Part shown: positions 1 through 11,998 of the stretch, piece after piece | How positions within the stretch are numbered: position 1 is the first letter of the stretch | Layout of the letters: each line of letters begins with the position of its first letter | Source of the DNA: Carnobacterium mobile DSM 4848 | GTDB lineage: Bacteria > Bacillota > Bacilli > Lactobacillales > Carnobacteriaceae | Reading direction: 5' to 3' | DNA length: 64,000 nt | NCBI RefSeq assembly: GCF_000744825.1 | Contig: NZ_JQMR01000001.1 | Coordinates: 2,465,501 to 2,529,500, forward strand | Program-made: the position numbers and the translations under genes | Notes under the pieces: generated by a model | Told to the model about the DNA's origin: nothing | Seen by the model: only the letters and a program-made list of their open reading frames with translations | Database searches by the model: none

Positions 1-2
1 TT

Positions 3-560
3 ATGCTGCTCAGTTCAGTCGGTTCCTTGGTTCTTTGGACAGCAGCTCCGGTCAAAATTTTATTTTCTGAAATTCCAGAAGGGATTTTCGGCAAATGGGT
101 ATCAAAAACAAATAATGAAGGAAACCCGACAAATGCACTTTTACTGCAAGCTATTATTGTCACAGCCCTAATGATCATTCCAGCATTGGGCGTGGGCTCG
201 ATTGATACATTCCTTAAAACCTTGATCAATATGACAGCAGCTACATCACTGATTCCAGTTCTCTTTCTACTATGGGCGTACATTATGATGCGTGTAAAAA
301 AAGAAAACTTACCACGTTCATTTAAAATGGGAAACCAAAAAACAGGTATTACAATTGGCATCATGCTGTTAGTCTTCTTTATGTTCGCTTTTGTAGTATC
401 TATTCTTCCTTCTCCAGCTGCATTGATAACCTACTTTAAAACTGGATTTGTAGCAGAAGGAACAGCAAACCCATTGTTCACATTGATTTACAATGCACTT
501 GGGGTCATTATTTTTGTAGGATTTGCTTATATTTGTTATATGAAATACGAAAAAAATTAG
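3..560 (+). CDS. APC-family amino-acid permease, C-terminal part
   Basis: The C-terminal 185 residues of a polytopic membrane transporter; the gene starts before the window, so the in-frame ATG at 3 is probably internal. Four or five hydrophobic segments are visible. The stretch AAPVKILFSEIPEG and the layout resemble the last third of amino-acid/polyamine/organocation (APC) permeases of the GadC/YjeM kind, which exchange or import amino acids across the cytoplasmic membrane. The substrate cannot be told from this part. The stop codon lies only about 12 bases before the start of lacZ, so the two genes are probably co-transcribed, an unusual pairing. The protein ends with a short charged tail (KYEKN). 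Confidence 0.75.
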   Translation: MLLSSVGSLVLWTAAPVKILFSEIPEGIFGKWVSKTNNEGNPTNALLLQAIIVTALMIIPALGVGSIDTFLKTLINMTAATSLIPVLFLLWAYIMMRVKKENLPRSFKMGNQKTGITIGIMLLVFFMFAFVVSILPSPAALITYFKTGFVAEGTANPLFTLIYNALGVIIFVGFAYICYMKYEKN

Positions 561-3623
<3,063 letters not shown>

Positions 3624-3678
3624 AAGTAAAACAAGAAGAGCTTTTCTTCAAAGGATATATTCTTTTTCTTATCATATA

Positions 3679-3727
3679 AATACTGGTAATTCATCGGATT
3701 AATAATGAATTACCAGTATTTTATTTT
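3679..3727 (+). terminator. Intrinsic terminator after lacZ, possibly bidirectional
   Basis: A perfect 16-bp stem (AATACTGGTAATTCAT at 3679-3694 with its complement at 3705-3720) and a 10-nt loop, followed by a T-rich run. It lies between convergent genes and could serve both. Confidence 0.9.
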
Positions 3728-3755
3728 TATTTAGCCATGCTTGTATTGAATCTCT

Positions 3756-4289
3756 TTACTCAGCCAGTTGATTAAAAAATTCTCTAACATCTTGCCAATT
3801 ATTCATACGATAAGGAAAATCAATCTGTTTATTGTGATGTGCAGTGAACAATAAACCCGTTCCAGCAAAACCGTCAAAATGGTGGATGTGATCATCTATT
3901 AAATAATCAGCTTTGATAATACTTTTATTACCACAAAAAACAATGTTTTTCTTTTCGATAAAAGGAAACTTATCTTGCAGCCAATAAAATTTATCATCAA
4001 AACTATTGGGAAAGTCCATTGCTGCTGAAGTGATAAAGACTTCATGAGTTAGCATTAATTCTTTTATCACCTCTTGCGCGTCCTCAATAACAGGAAGGTC
4101 TTTAAAGAAGCCTTTTGTATTTCGAATAAATTTCATGATTTTATCTGTTTCGGGATAAATCTCACTAACGTATTGGTCATTTAAGTCACTTAACTGGAGA
4201 TTCGATTCATAGAGATCATTGTACATCTGCAGATCTTTATAGTAGAAATCTGCTATTACTTCATCCATATCAATGGCAATTCTTACCAT
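3756..4289 (-). CDS. 5'(3')-deoxyribonucleotidase family protein (NT5C)
   Basis: A 177-residue HAD-superfamily protein. The N-terminal IAIDMDEVIADF carries the paired Asp motif (DxDxV) that forms the phospho-aspartate in this family. Later motifs include FITSAAMDFP (motif II region, Ser/Thr) and a DYLIDDHIHHFDGF segment (motif IV, Asp-Asp). Members dephosphorylate (deoxy)nucleoside monophosphates and help balance nucleotide pools. The start at 4289 was chosen because AGGAGGGAAATT precedes it directly; the longer frame to 4313 has no ribosome site. It is transcribed behind the GntR regulator with about 28 bases between them, so it may be in that transcription unit although its function does not obviously fit the sugar operon. 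Confidence 0.82.
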   Translation of the reverse strand: MVRIAIDMDEVIADFYYKDLQMYNDLYESNLQLSDLNDQYVSEIYPETDKIMKFIRNTKGFFKDLPVIEDAQEVIKELMLTHEVFITSAAMDFPNSFDDKFYWLQDKFPFIEKKNIVFCGNKSIIKADYLIDDHIHHFDGFAGTGLLFTAHHNKQIDFPYRMNNWQDVREFFNQLAE

Positions 4290-4317
4290 AATTTCCCTCC
4301 TAAATAATAACATTCAA

Positions 4318-5031
4318 CTATTGTTGATCATTAAAAGTGGATAATTCAATTTTATAGTAATTCCACTTTTTATAGCTGACAACGACTTCAGCCACGGTTC
4401 CGTCTTGTAAAATAGTTTTCTTGTCTTGACGTACAATAGGCTCGTTTTTTTTCATTAGCAAAATATCTGCAATATCTTTTTCAGTTGGAAAGAGAATTTC
4501 ATTGGTTTCTTTTGAGGCTTGATCATACATCCGAATATTAAAATCACTTTTAAAACGGTTATAAATAGAATCATAGTAGGCTAAATTAGGGATGTCTTTT
4601 TTAATGAATTGACTGGGAATATAGGAAAAATGCACTAGAAAAGGGTCTTCGTCTACTTTTCGCACACGTGTGATTTTATAGTAGCTCTCATTTTTTAGTA
4701 ATCTTAACTCTTTCCGCATATCAGGTTCATTTTCTTCTTCCATGCTTAAAACTTCTACAGTTTCTGTTTTACCTGCAAAAACTTCAATATCTGAGAATTC
4801 AACTAAAGTTCTTTTGCGCGAGCGAGAGACATACGTTCCTTTTCCCTGATACCGCACTAAGTATCCTTCGTTGGCTAATTCCTGTATGGCTCTGATAACA
4901 GTAATAGAACTTACACTGTACAGCTTCACTAATTCCGCTTCGCTATAAAAGCGATCGCCATGTTCAAATTCGCCTACTTCGATTTTTTTGAGTAAATCAT
5001 TTTTAATTTGTTGGTATTTTGGAATTTTCAT
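4318..5031 (-). CDS. GntR/HutC-family repressor with UTRA domain
   Basis: A 237-residue regulator. The N-terminal winged helix-turn-helix (about residues 5-70: YQQIKNDLLKKI...YSVSSITVIRAIQELANEGYL, then RYQGKGTYV) is typical GntR. Residues about 90-230 form a UTRA ligand-binding domain that usually senses a phosphorylated sugar. It is divergent from the GH35-PTS-agaS-nagA-lacDC operon, as in the comparable pneumococcal and L. casei amino-sugar loci, so I infer that it represses that operon and itself. Two copies of the palindrome TTAATATATTAA lie in the shared intergenic region over both predicted promoters. A good ribosome site (AAAGGAGACC) precedes the start. Confidence 0.88.
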   Translation of the reverse strand: MKIPKYQQIKNDLLKKIEVGEFEHGDRFYSEAELVKLYSVSSITVIRAIQELANEGYLVRYQGKGTYVSRSRKRTLVEFSDIEVFAGKTETVEVLSMEEENEPDMRKELRLLKNESYYKITRVRKVDEDPFLVHFSYIPSQFIKKDIPNLAYYDSIYNRFKSDFNIRMYDQASKETNEILFPTEKDIADILLMKKNEPIVRQDKKTILQDGTVAEVVVSYKKWNYYKIELSTFNDQQ

Positions 5032-5057
5032 TATGGTCTCCTTTCTGAATAGCTCCT

Positions 5058-5071
5058 GTTAATATATTAAC
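5058..5071. promoter_or_regulatory. Palindromic operator 1 (GntR candidate)
   Basis: The perfect 14-bp palindrome GTTAATATATTAAC. The same 12-bp core recurs at 5131. It overlaps the predicted -10 box (5065-5070) of the leftward gntR promoter, whose -35 is TTGGCA (complement of 5088-5093), so binding would give autorepression. Assignment to this GntR protein is by position only. Confidence 0.6.
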
Positions 5072-5116
5072 TGATATCGTTTAAATGTGCCAATTTATTT
5101 TTCTTTTAAAAAAAGT

Positions 5117-5145
5117 TTGACAAGCGCAACTTAATATATTAACAT
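5117..5145 (+). promoter_or_regulatory. Promoter of the GH35-PTS operon with embedded operator 2
   Basis: -35 TTGACA at 5117-5122, a 17-bp spacer and -10 TAACAT at 5140-5145. The second TTAATATATTAA copy (5131-5142) fills the spacer and enters the -10 box, an arrangement suited to blocking RNA polymerase. Confidence 0.72.
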
Positions 5146-5151
5146 ACTAAC

Positions 5152-5165
5152 TGTAAACGTTTTAA
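5152..5165 (+). promoter_or_regulatory. Catabolite-responsive element (cre), CcpA candidate
   Basis: TGTAAACGTTTTAA matches the cre consensus TGWAANCGNTNWCA with one mismatch. It lies around the expected transcription start of the operon, a position where CcpA usually represses. This agrees with a secondary-sugar operon. Confidence 0.55.
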
Positions 5166-5179
5166 GAGAGGTGCAAATA

Positions 5180-6952
5180 ATGAAGAGATTTGAAGTACAA
5201 GAAGATTTTTTGTTAGACGGGAAACCTTTTAAGATCATGTCAGGAGCTATACATTACTTTAGAGTTTTACCGGAAGATTGGTACCATTCATTGTATAATT
5301 TGAAAGCGCTTGGTTTTAATACAGTAGAAACATATATTCCATGGAATGTGCATGAACCCAAAGAAGGCGAGTATGATTTTTCAAGTCGTTATGATATAAA
5401 ACGATTTGTCGAAACTGCAGCAGAGCTGGATTTGTTAGTTATTCTTCGTCCTTCTCCTTATATATGTGCGGAGTGGGAATTTGGCGGATTGCCAGGTTGG
5501 CTGCTGCCTTATAAGGATATGAGAATTCGTTCATCAGATCCTGCTTTTATAGAAAAAGTGTCACGTTATTATGAAAAACTTTTTGAAGTAATTACTCCAC
5601 TGCAACTGGATCATGGCGGTCCTGTTATTATGATGCAAGTAGAAAATGAATACGGTTCTTATGGTGAGGACAAAGAGTATTTGCATCTGTTACATGACCT
5701 GATGCTTAAGTTAGGAGTAACTGTTCCTATATTTACATCAGATGGGGCTTGGAGAGCTACACAAGAAGCAGGAACATTGACAGAAGCAGATATTTTAACA
5801 ACAGGAAATTTTGGTTCTCGTTCAAAAGAGAATTTTAAAGATTTAAAAGATTTCCATGAGTCAAAAGGGAAAAAGTGGCCGTTGATGTGTATGGAGTTTT
5901 GGGATGGCTGGTTTAATCGGTGGAATGATCCAATTATAAAAAGAGATGAACAAGATTTGGCTCACGATGTAAAAGAAGCATTAGAAATTGGAAGCATTAA
6001 TCTATACATGTTCCATGGCGGTACCAACTTTGGACTGATGAATGGTTGTTCTGCAAGGGGACAAAAAGACCTTCCGCAAGTAACGTCATATGATTATGAT
6101 GCACCATTAGATGAACAAGGAAATCCAACGAAGAAATATTATGCTTTGCAAAAAATGATGCAGGAACTATTTCCAGGTATTGAACAGCAAGAGCCTTTAG
6201 TGAAAAGCAGCATGGAACTCAAAGCTATTCCATTGAACGAAAAGGTCAGCTTATTCTCTGTTATTGATGAAATTACTGAAAAACAGCAATCTAAGTACCC
6301 TAAAACAATGGAAGAATTAGGCCAACAATACGGTTACACACTTTATAGAAGCCGTGTAAAAAGAGACAGCTATGAAGAGTTTTACCGTGTAATAGACGGC
6401 AGTGACCGCATTCAATTCTTTTTTAATGAAGAAAAACAAGCTACTCAATACCAAGAAGAAATTGGAGAAAAAATTAATATTGTAACAAGCAAAAATCTCA
6501 ATCAGTTGGACGTTTTAGTAGAAAATATGGGTCGAGTAAATTATGGTCATAAACTTTTAGCGAATACGCAACAAAAAGGGATTAGAACAGGAATTATGTC
6601 TGATTTACACTTTATTTTGAATTGGGAACAGTATTGTTTGGAATTCTCTAAACCTTTAGCAATAGATTACAGCAAAAATTGGAAAGAAAACACTCCTTCA
6701 TTTTATAAATACATTGCTACTATTGATGAACCAGAAGATACATTTGTGAATATGGAGTCGTTTGGAAAAGGAATCGTTCTGATTAATGGATTTAATATTG
6801 GACGCTATTGGAATGTAGGGCCGACATTGTCATTATATATTCCAAAATCTCTTTTGCAAAAAGGAGAAAATGAAATCGTTGTTTTTGAGACAGAAGGTAT
6901 TTGGTCTGAAACAATAAGCTTAGAAAAAGAACCCAAATTTAAAAAACTTTAA
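5180..6952 (+). CDS. bgaC: GH35 beta-galactosidase (BgaC/GnbG type)
   Basis: A 590-residue cytoplasmic enzyme without signal peptide. The (beta/alpha)8 barrel holds the acid/base motif QVENEYGSYG (Glu about residue 157) and the nucleophile motif CMEFWDGWFN (Glu about residue 239). The family member of S. pneumoniae cleaves Gal-beta-1,3-GlcNAc; the L. casei relative acts on the phosphorylated disaccharides delivered by its PTS. Because this gene directly precedes a four-component PTS and an amino-sugar pathway, I infer that the substrate is lacto-N-biose or galacto-N-biose, perhaps phosphorylated. The start at 5180 is preceded by AGAGAGGTG; the GTG at 5171 is part of that ribosome site. Confidence 0.9.
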   Translation: MKRFEVQEDFLLDGKPFKIMSGAIHYFRVLPEDWYHSLYNLKALGFNTVETYIPWNVHEPKEGEYDFSSRYDIKRFVETAAELDLLVILRPSPYICAEWEFGGLPGWLLPYKDMRIRSSDPAFIEKVSRYYEKLFEVITPLQLDHGGPVIMMQVENEYGSYGEDKEYLHLLHDLMLKLGVTVPIFTSDGAWRATQEAGTLTEADILTTGNFGSRSKENFKDLKDFHESKGKKWPLMCMEFWDGWFNRWNDPIIKRDEQDLAHDVKEALEIGSINLYMFHGGTNFGLMNGCSARGQKDLPQVTSYDYDAPLDEQGNPTKKYYALQKMMQELFPGIEQQEPLVKSSMELKAIPLNEKVSLFSVIDEITEKQQSKYPKTMEELGQQYGYTLYRSRVKRDSYEEFYRVIDGSDRIQFFFNEEKQATQYQEEIGEKINIVTSKNLNQLDVLVENMGRVNYGHKLLANTQQKGIRTGIMSDLHFILNWEQYCLEFSKPLAIDYSKNWKENTPSFYKYIATIDEPEDTFVNMESFGKGIVLINGFNIGRYWNVGPTLSLYIPKSLLQKGENEIVVFETEGIWSETISLEKEPKFKKL

Positions 6953-6972
6953 AAATTAGGAGGAAGATTAAG

Positions 6973-7458
6973 ATGAGTATCACTGCTGTAAGAATAGATG
7001 GAAGATTAATACATGGACAAGTAGCAAATTTATGGACTACAAAGTTAGATATCAGCCGCATCATGGTTGTAGACGATAGTGTTGCCAATAATGCAATTGA
7101 AAAGAGTGGATTGAAGTTAGCAACACCAGCGGGAGTGAAACTAAGTATTTTACCAATAGAAAAAGCAGCTGCTAATATTCTAGCTGGAAAATATGACTCA
7201 CAACGGCTGTTGATCATTGCGAAAAAACCAGATCGCTTATTGAAATTGGTTGAACTAGGCGTACCAATTAAAGAAATCAATGTTGGAAATATGTCGCAAA
7301 CGGATGAATCAAAGTCTATTACAAGATCTATCAATGTTATCGGCGAAGACATTGAAACCTTCAAGAAACTAGATGAAAAAGGCGTGAAATTGGTATCGCA
7401 AATGGTACCAAGTGATCGTGCAGAAAACTTTATGTCTTTATTAAAAGAACATATTTAA
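6973..7458 (+). CDS. PTS mannose/sorbose-family IIB component
   Basis: A 161-residue phosphocarrier. The motif IDGRLIHGQV places the phosphorylated His at residue 14. The IIB domain passes phosphate from IIA to the incoming sugar at the membrane. It is one of four separate PTS proteins encoded here in the order IIB, IIC, IID, IIA, the same order as in the pneumococcal bgaC locus, which points to GalNAc or galactosyl-amino-sugar uptake rather than mannose. The ribosome site AGGAGGAAG precedes the ATG and the gap to the GH35 gene is 20 bases. Confidence 0.92.
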   Translation: MSITAVRIDGRLIHGQVANLWTTKLDISRIMVVDDSVANNAIEKSGLKLATPAGVKLSILPIEKAAANILAGKYDSQRLLIIAKKPDRLLKLVELGVPIKEINVGNMSQTDESKSITRSINVIGEDIETFKKLDEKGVKLVSQMVPSDRAENFMSLLKEHI

Positions 7459-7479
7459 AAAATAGAGGAGGAAAAAATA

Positions 7480-8367
7480 ATGGCAGTTGCATGGTGGCAA
7501 ATTTTATTGTTAACGCTTTACGCAGGGTATCAAATTTTAGATGAACTACAGGTTTACACAGGTCTTGCTCAACCAGTATTTGCTGGTTTAATAGCAGGAT
7601 TGATCATGGGAGATGTTACAACTGGTCTTATTATTGGTGGAAGTATGCAATTAACTATTTTAGGTGTTGGAACGTTCGGCGGTTCTTCAAGAATCGATGC
7701 CAACTCTGGTACTGTATTAGCTACAGCTTTTTCAGTAGGAATCGGTATGAATCCTGAACAAGCAATAGCAGCGATTGCTGTTCCAGTGGCTGGTTTAATG
7801 ATTCAAATGGATATTTTAGGTCGGTTTGCCAATACATTTTTTGCACATCGTATTGATGCAAAAATTGAGGAAATGGACTACAAAGGGATCGAACGGAATT
7901 ATTTGATGGGTGCTCTTTCTTGGTCATTATCTAGAGCTATCCCGGTATTATTAGCTTTAAGTTTTGGCGGAAGTTTTGTCAATTCTATCGTTGACGTGTT
8001 GAATAACCAATTGCAATGGCTAGGGGATGGATTATCAGTAGCCGGAGCTGTTCTGCCTGCTGTTGGGTTTGCGATTTTACTAAGATATTTGCCGGTGAAA
8101 AAACACATGCCTTACTTGATTTTAGGTTTTGTTATTACTGCATTGTTTACAACAGTATTTGGAAATATCCAACTACTTGGCGGATCTGTAGCTGGTGTAG
8201 TAGATGATTTTGCGAATAACTTTACAGGTATGCCGATGTTGGCTATTGCTTTAATAGGGTTTGCTCTTGCCTTTAGAGAATATAAACGCACTTCAGAAGC
8301 ACCAAAAGTTCAACAATTTAATGGCTCAACATCAGAGGAAGGAGAAATAGACGATGACGAAATCTAA
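7480..8367 (+). CDS. PTS mannose/sorbose-family IIC membrane component
   Basis: A 295-residue integral membrane protein with several long hydrophobic segments and the glycine-rich GLIIGGSMQLTILGVGTFGG characteristic of EII-Sor PTS IIC. With IID it forms the sugar channel. The C-terminal 25 residues are acidic and cytoplasmic. The stop lies inside the next gene (14-base overlap), so translation is probably coupled to IID. The ribosome site is GAGGAGG. Confidence 0.92.
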   Translation: MAVAWWQILLLTLYAGYQILDELQVYTGLAQPVFAGLIAGLIMGDVTTGLIIGGSMQLTILGVGTFGGSSRIDANSGTVLATAFSVGIGMNPEQAIAAIAVPVAGLMIQMDILGRFANTFFAHRIDAKIEEMDYKGIERNYLMGALSWSLSRAIPVLLALSFGGSFVNSIVDVLNNQLQWLGDGLSVAGAVLPAVGFAILLRYLPVKKHMPYLILGFVITALFTTVFGNIQLLGGSVAGVVDDFANNFTGMPMLAIALIGFALAFREYKRTSEAPKVQQFNGSTSEEGEIDDDEI

Positions 8368-9163
8368 TTATAAATTAACCAAAAAAGACTTTAACCAAAT
8401 TAACAGAAGAAGCTTGTTTGGTTTTCAACTAGGTTGGAACTATGAACGGATGCAAGGGTCTGGCTATTTATATACTATTTTGCCTCAGCTAAGAAAAATT
8501 TACGGTGATGGCACACCAGAACTAAAAGCAATGATGAAAACACATTCACAATTTTTTAATACGAGTAACTTTTTAAACACGATCATTACAGGGATCGATA
8601 TGGCGATTGAAGAAGAAGAAGGTGTGGATGCACGAGAAACAGTAGCTGGGATCAAAGTTGGTTTAATGGGTCCTTTTGCTGCAATTGGAGACTCGATTTT
8701 CGGCGCTTTATTGCCGACGATTTTTGGTGCATTAGCTGCCAACATGGCCGTAAGCGGGAACCCGATTGGAGCTTTGCTTTGGATGCTGGTCAACTTCGGT
8801 GTGATGTTTTTCCGGTGGAAACAACTTGAAATTGCACATAAAGAAGGAGTTTCTCTGGTCACAACGATGCAAAGCCGACTAACTGCTATCACAGACGCAG
8901 CTACCCTATTAGGAGTATTCATGGTTGGTGCACTGGTAGCAACCATGATCAACGTCCATTTATCTTGGACACCTGCCATTGGCGACTTAGTGATCGATGT
9001 CCAAAATAACGTAGATATGATTATGCCTCGTCTCTTACCAGCAGCAATTGTTGGAGCTGTTTATTGGTTGCTGGGTAAAAAGAACATTACTTCTACTAAA
9101 GCAATCTTTATCGTATTAGTTGTATCTGTTGCTTTGTCAGCATTAGGTGTAATTGCAAAATAA
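8354..9163 (+). CDS. PTS mannose/sorbose-family IID membrane component
   Basis: A 269-residue protein of the EIID-Man family: the N-terminal SLFGFQLGWNYERMQGSGYLY, the central GLMGPFAAIGDSIFGALLPTI and C-terminal membrane segments are all present. Members partner with IIC in the membrane and fix substrate choice together with it. It overlaps the IIC gene by 14 bases and the start has AAGGAG upstream. Length is normal for the family (about 270). Confidence 0.92.
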   Translation: MTKSNYKLTKKDFNQINRRSLFGFQLGWNYERMQGSGYLYTILPQLRKIYGDGTPELKAMMKTHSQFFNTSNFLNTIITGIDMAIEEEEGVDARETVAGIKVGLMGPFAAIGDSIFGALLPTIFGALAANMAVSGNPIGALLWMLVNFGVMFFRWKQLEIAHKEGVSLVTTMQSRLTAITDAATLLGVFMVGALVATMINVHLSWTPAIGDLVIDVQNNVDMIMPRLLPAAIVGAVYWLLGKKNITSTKAIFIVLVVSVALSALGVIAK

Positions 9164-9187
9164 GAAACAAGTAAAGGAATGAAGAGA

Positions 9188-9595
9188 ATGAACAATTTGG
9201 TACTGGTAAGTCACGGAGACTTCTGTAAAGAATTAAAAAATAGCGCAGAAATGATTTTAGGACCACAAGAAAATATTTACACGGTCTCTTTATTGCCAAA
9301 TGAAGGTGAAAAAGAATTTTCCGAAAAATTTGAAGCCGTTACTCAATCTTTAGATGGCGACTACACAGTATTCGCCGATTTAATGGGTGGAACGCCTTGC
9401 AATATTGCTGCTAAAAAAATCATGAATGGATCTAACTTCGATCTATATGCGGGAATGAATATGCCCATGATTATTAGTTTTGTTAATGCATCATTGGTCG
9501 GAAATACCCAAACTCTTGTGACCGAGTCACGAGAGAGTATTGTGAAAGTGAATGATCTATTAACCGTTGATAATTTTGATGAAGAAGACGAATAG
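9188..9595 (+). CDS. PTS mannose/sorbose-family IIA component
   Basis: A 135-residue soluble phosphocarrier. LVLVSHGDFC holds the phospho-accepting His at residue 9, and LMGGTPCNIA is the typical second motif. It takes phosphate from HPr and gives it to IIB. I prefer the ATG at 9188 to that at 9179, because AAAGGA (9173-9178) touches the first ATG but lies nine bases before the second. The tail is acidic (DEEDE). Confidence 0.9.
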   Translation: MNNLVLVSHGDFCKELKNSAEMILGPQENIYTVSLLPNEGEKEFSEKFEAVTQSLDGDYTVFADLMGGTPCNIAAKKIMNGSNFDLYAGMNMPMIISFVNASLVGNTQTLVTESRESIVKVNDLLTVDNFDEEDE

Positions 9596-9618
9596 AATGG
9601 AAATGGAGTCGAATTTAC

Positions 9619-10794
9619 ATGCAATTATTTACGAAAACGAAAAATGAACTGAAAAATATGGGAGCGTCTATCACAACAAAAGAAATTGAGCAACAACCTG
9701 AACTTTGGTCTGAAGCTTGGGAAAGTTATCAAAAGCAGGAAGAAAAAATCCAAACCTTTCTAGAGAAGATAAAAGAAGAAGCAACAGGGAAAATTCGTGT
9801 CGTGTTTACCGGAGCAGGAACATCAGCTTATGTAGGCGATACAATCGTGCCTTATTTAAACCAAGTGGGCGATTCAAGCTCTTTCTTATTTGAAAGTATC
9901 GCAACGACAGACATTGTTTCTTCTCCGAGAGACTACTTGCATGAGGACGATTGGACGATCCTAGTGTCATTCGCACGAAGTGGAAACAGTCCAGAAAGTA
10001 TTGCAACCGTTGATGTTGCGAATACAGTCGTTAAAAACATCCGTCATATCACTATTACGTGTGCTGCAGAAGGTTCTTTAGCCAAAGCTGCTGCTCAAGA
10101 TGAAGAAAATCTTTTGTTATTGATGCCAGATCGTTCAAATGATCAAGGGTTCGCTATGACCGGCAGTTTTACTTCTATGACATTGACTTCTTTATTGGTT
10201 TTTGACCAAACGGCTACAGCAGAAAAAGAACAATTTGTAGCAACGGCGATAAAAATGGGAAAAGAAGTTGTTGAACAAGAAGAAAAGCTTTCAGCTGTTT
10301 TGGCAGCTGATTTTAACCGAATCGTTTATTTAGGATCAGGCAGTTTAGCAGGTTTAACACGCGAAGCACAATTGAAAGTGTTGGAACTAACTGCCGGAAA
10401 AGTCTCGACCATGTTTGATTCTTCAATGGGCTTTAGACATGGACCTAAGTCGTTTGTTGATGAAAAGACAGTAGTTTTTGTCTTTGTAAACAATGATGCT
10501 TATACTCGTCAATACGATTTAGATATTTTAAAAGAAATACACCACGATCAAATAGCAAGCCAAACCGTTGCGATTACTCAATCAATAGAAGAAGGCTTTG
10601 AGGGTGAAGTGTTCAGCTTTGACCAGAACCACGCTTTATTGCCCGAAGGTTATCTTGCGTTACCGTTTATTATGGCAGCACAGACAGTATCGTTATTGTC
10701 TTCTATTAAAGTTGGAAATACTCCAGATACGCCTTCTGCCTCTGGGACGGTAAACCGTGTTGTAAAAGGAGTAACGATTCATCCATACGAATAA
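9619..10794 (+). CDS. agaS: AgaS family D-galactosamine-6-phosphate deaminase/isomerase
   Basis: A 391-residue protein with two SIS (sugar isomerase) domains. The first shows FTGAGTSAYVGD and the serine-rich VSFARSGNSPES, the second GSGSLAGLTREAQLKVLELTAG. AgaS-type enzymes convert galactosamine-6-P to tagatose-6-P plus ammonia. The product is used by LacC and LacD encoded two and three genes downstream, so the assignment fits the operon. A GGAG site precedes the ATG. A GlmS-like glucosamine role is less likely because the glutaminase domain is absent and the context is tagatose-specific. Confidence 0.9.
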   Translation: MQLFTKTKNELKNMGASITTKEIEQQPELWSEAWESYQKQEEKIQTFLEKIKEEATGKIRVVFTGAGTSAYVGDTIVPYLNQVGDSSSFLFESIATTDIVSSPRDYLHEDDWTILVSFARSGNSPESIATVDVANTVVKNIRHITITCAAEGSLAKAAAQDEENLLLLMPDRSNDQGFAMTGSFTSMTLTSLLVFDQTATAEKEQFVATAIKMGKEVVEQEEKLSAVLAADFNRIVYLGSGSLAGLTREAQLKVLELTAGKVSTMFDSSMGFRHGPKSFVDEKTVVFVFVNNDAYTRQYDLDILKEIHHDQIASQTVAITQSIEEGFEGEVFSFDQNHALLPEGYLALPFIMAAQTVSLLSSIKVGNTPDTPSASGTVNRVVKGVTIHPYE

Positions 10795-10825
10795 CGCAGG
10801 GTAAAAAAGAAAAGGGATGAGAGAA

Positions 10826-11986
10826 TTGGAAAATTATTATATTCATGCAAGTCGTTTTTTCCTGCCAGGAGGAATGGAGCGAGAAGGTTACCTATCTGTA
10901 GTTGATGGAAAGTTCGGTGCTTATTTTAAAACCATACCTAACAAAACTGCCAAAATACTTGATTATGCTGGAAAATGGATTGCTCCTGGTCTAGTGGACA
11001 CTCATGTTCATGGATTCAAGGGACACGATGTAATGGACAATGACTTTGAGGGACTCAATACTATGTCTGAAGGCTTATTGAGTTGTGGTGTAACTTCTTT
11101 TCTTCCGACCACATTATCTTCAGATGTTGAGACACTTAATCAAGTCAGCCAAATGATCGGCGAACATTACCAAGAAGTAAACGGCGCTAAAATTCAAGGT
11201 ATTTTCTTTGAAGGTCCTTTCTTTACTGAAGAACACAAAGGCGCGCAAAATCCTAAATATTTTAGTGATCCTAACCTTGATACTTTTTACCACTGGCAAG
11301 AACTTTCAGGTGGATTGATCAAAAAAATAGCAATTGCTCCTGAAAGAGACGGCGCAGCTTATTTTACTGAGCAACTTTCTAAAGATGGTGTGGCTGTGGC
11401 TCTTGGGCATAGTTCGGCTACTTATGCACAAGCTAAAAACGTGGTTTCTTCAGGTGCTTCTATTTTTGTTCATACCTACAATGGAATGAGCGGATTGAAT
11501 CACCGAGAACCTGGAATGGTTGGTGCAGCTATGGCAACAAAAGAAACAATAGCTGAACTGATTTGTGATGGGCACCATGTCCATCCAGCTGCTGCAGAAA
11601 TATTAATAAACAGTAAAAAGCCAGATCACATCGCATTAATCACAGATTGTATGAGAGCCGGCGGTATGCCAGATGGAAATTATACATTGGGTGAATTCCC
11701 GGTTGAAGTAAAAGATGGGGCTGCTCGTTTGAAAGAAAGTGGCAGTTTAGCAGGAAGTATTTTAGAACTATTTGATGCCGTTAAAAATGTCTGCGATTGG
11801 GATATTGCGACAGTTGACGACGCTATTCGAATGGCTTCTATTGTTCCAGCGAAAAGCTGTCATATCGATGACCGTTGTGGTAGCTTGCAAGCTGGACACG
11901 ATGCTGATTTTCTAGTCATTGACTCACAGTTGAATTTACTTGAAACCTATTTAAATGGAGTATCTGTATTCAAAAACGAAAATTAA
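10826..11986 (+). CDS. nagA: N-acetylhexosamine-6-phosphate deacetylase (NagA/AgaA)
   Basis: An amidohydrolase-superfamily enzyme of 386 residues. Metal and catalytic motifs are visible in order: DTHVHGFKGHD, FEGPFF, LGHSSAT, VHTYNGMSG, DGHHVHP and ITDCMRAGG (catalytic Asp). It removes acetate from N-acetylgalactosamine-6-P and/or N-acetylglucosamine-6-P, giving the substrate for AgaS. The ATG at 10817 directly abuts AAAGGG and would have no spacing; the TTG at 10826 is nine bases after it and is the more likely start. The operon suggests a GalNAc-6-P preference, but sequence alone does not separate the two. Confidence 0.88.
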   Translation: MENYYIHASRFFLPGGMEREGYLSVVDGKFGAYFKTIPNKTAKILDYAGKWIAPGLVDTHVHGFKGHDVMDNDFEGLNTMSEGLLSCGVTSFLPTTLSSDVETLNQVSQMIGEHYQEVNGAKIQGIFFEGPFFTEEHKGAQNPKYFSDPNLDTFYHWQELSGGLIKKIAIAPERDGAAYFTEQLSKDGVAVALGHSSATYAQAKNVVSSGASIFVHTYNGMSGLNHREPGMVGAAMATKETIAELICDGHHVHPAAAEILINSKKPDHIALITDCMRAGGMPDGNYTLGEFPVEVKDGAARLKESGSLAGSILELFDAVKNVCDWDIATVDDAIRMASIVPAKSCHIDDRCGSLQAGHDADFLVIDSQLNLLETYLNGVSVFKNEN

Positions 11987-11998
11987 AGGATGAAAAAA

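Noticed and set aside
8500-8979. 159-residue minus-strand frame
   Set aside because: Lies wholly within the PTS IID gene, no ribosome site, composition of an antisense frame.
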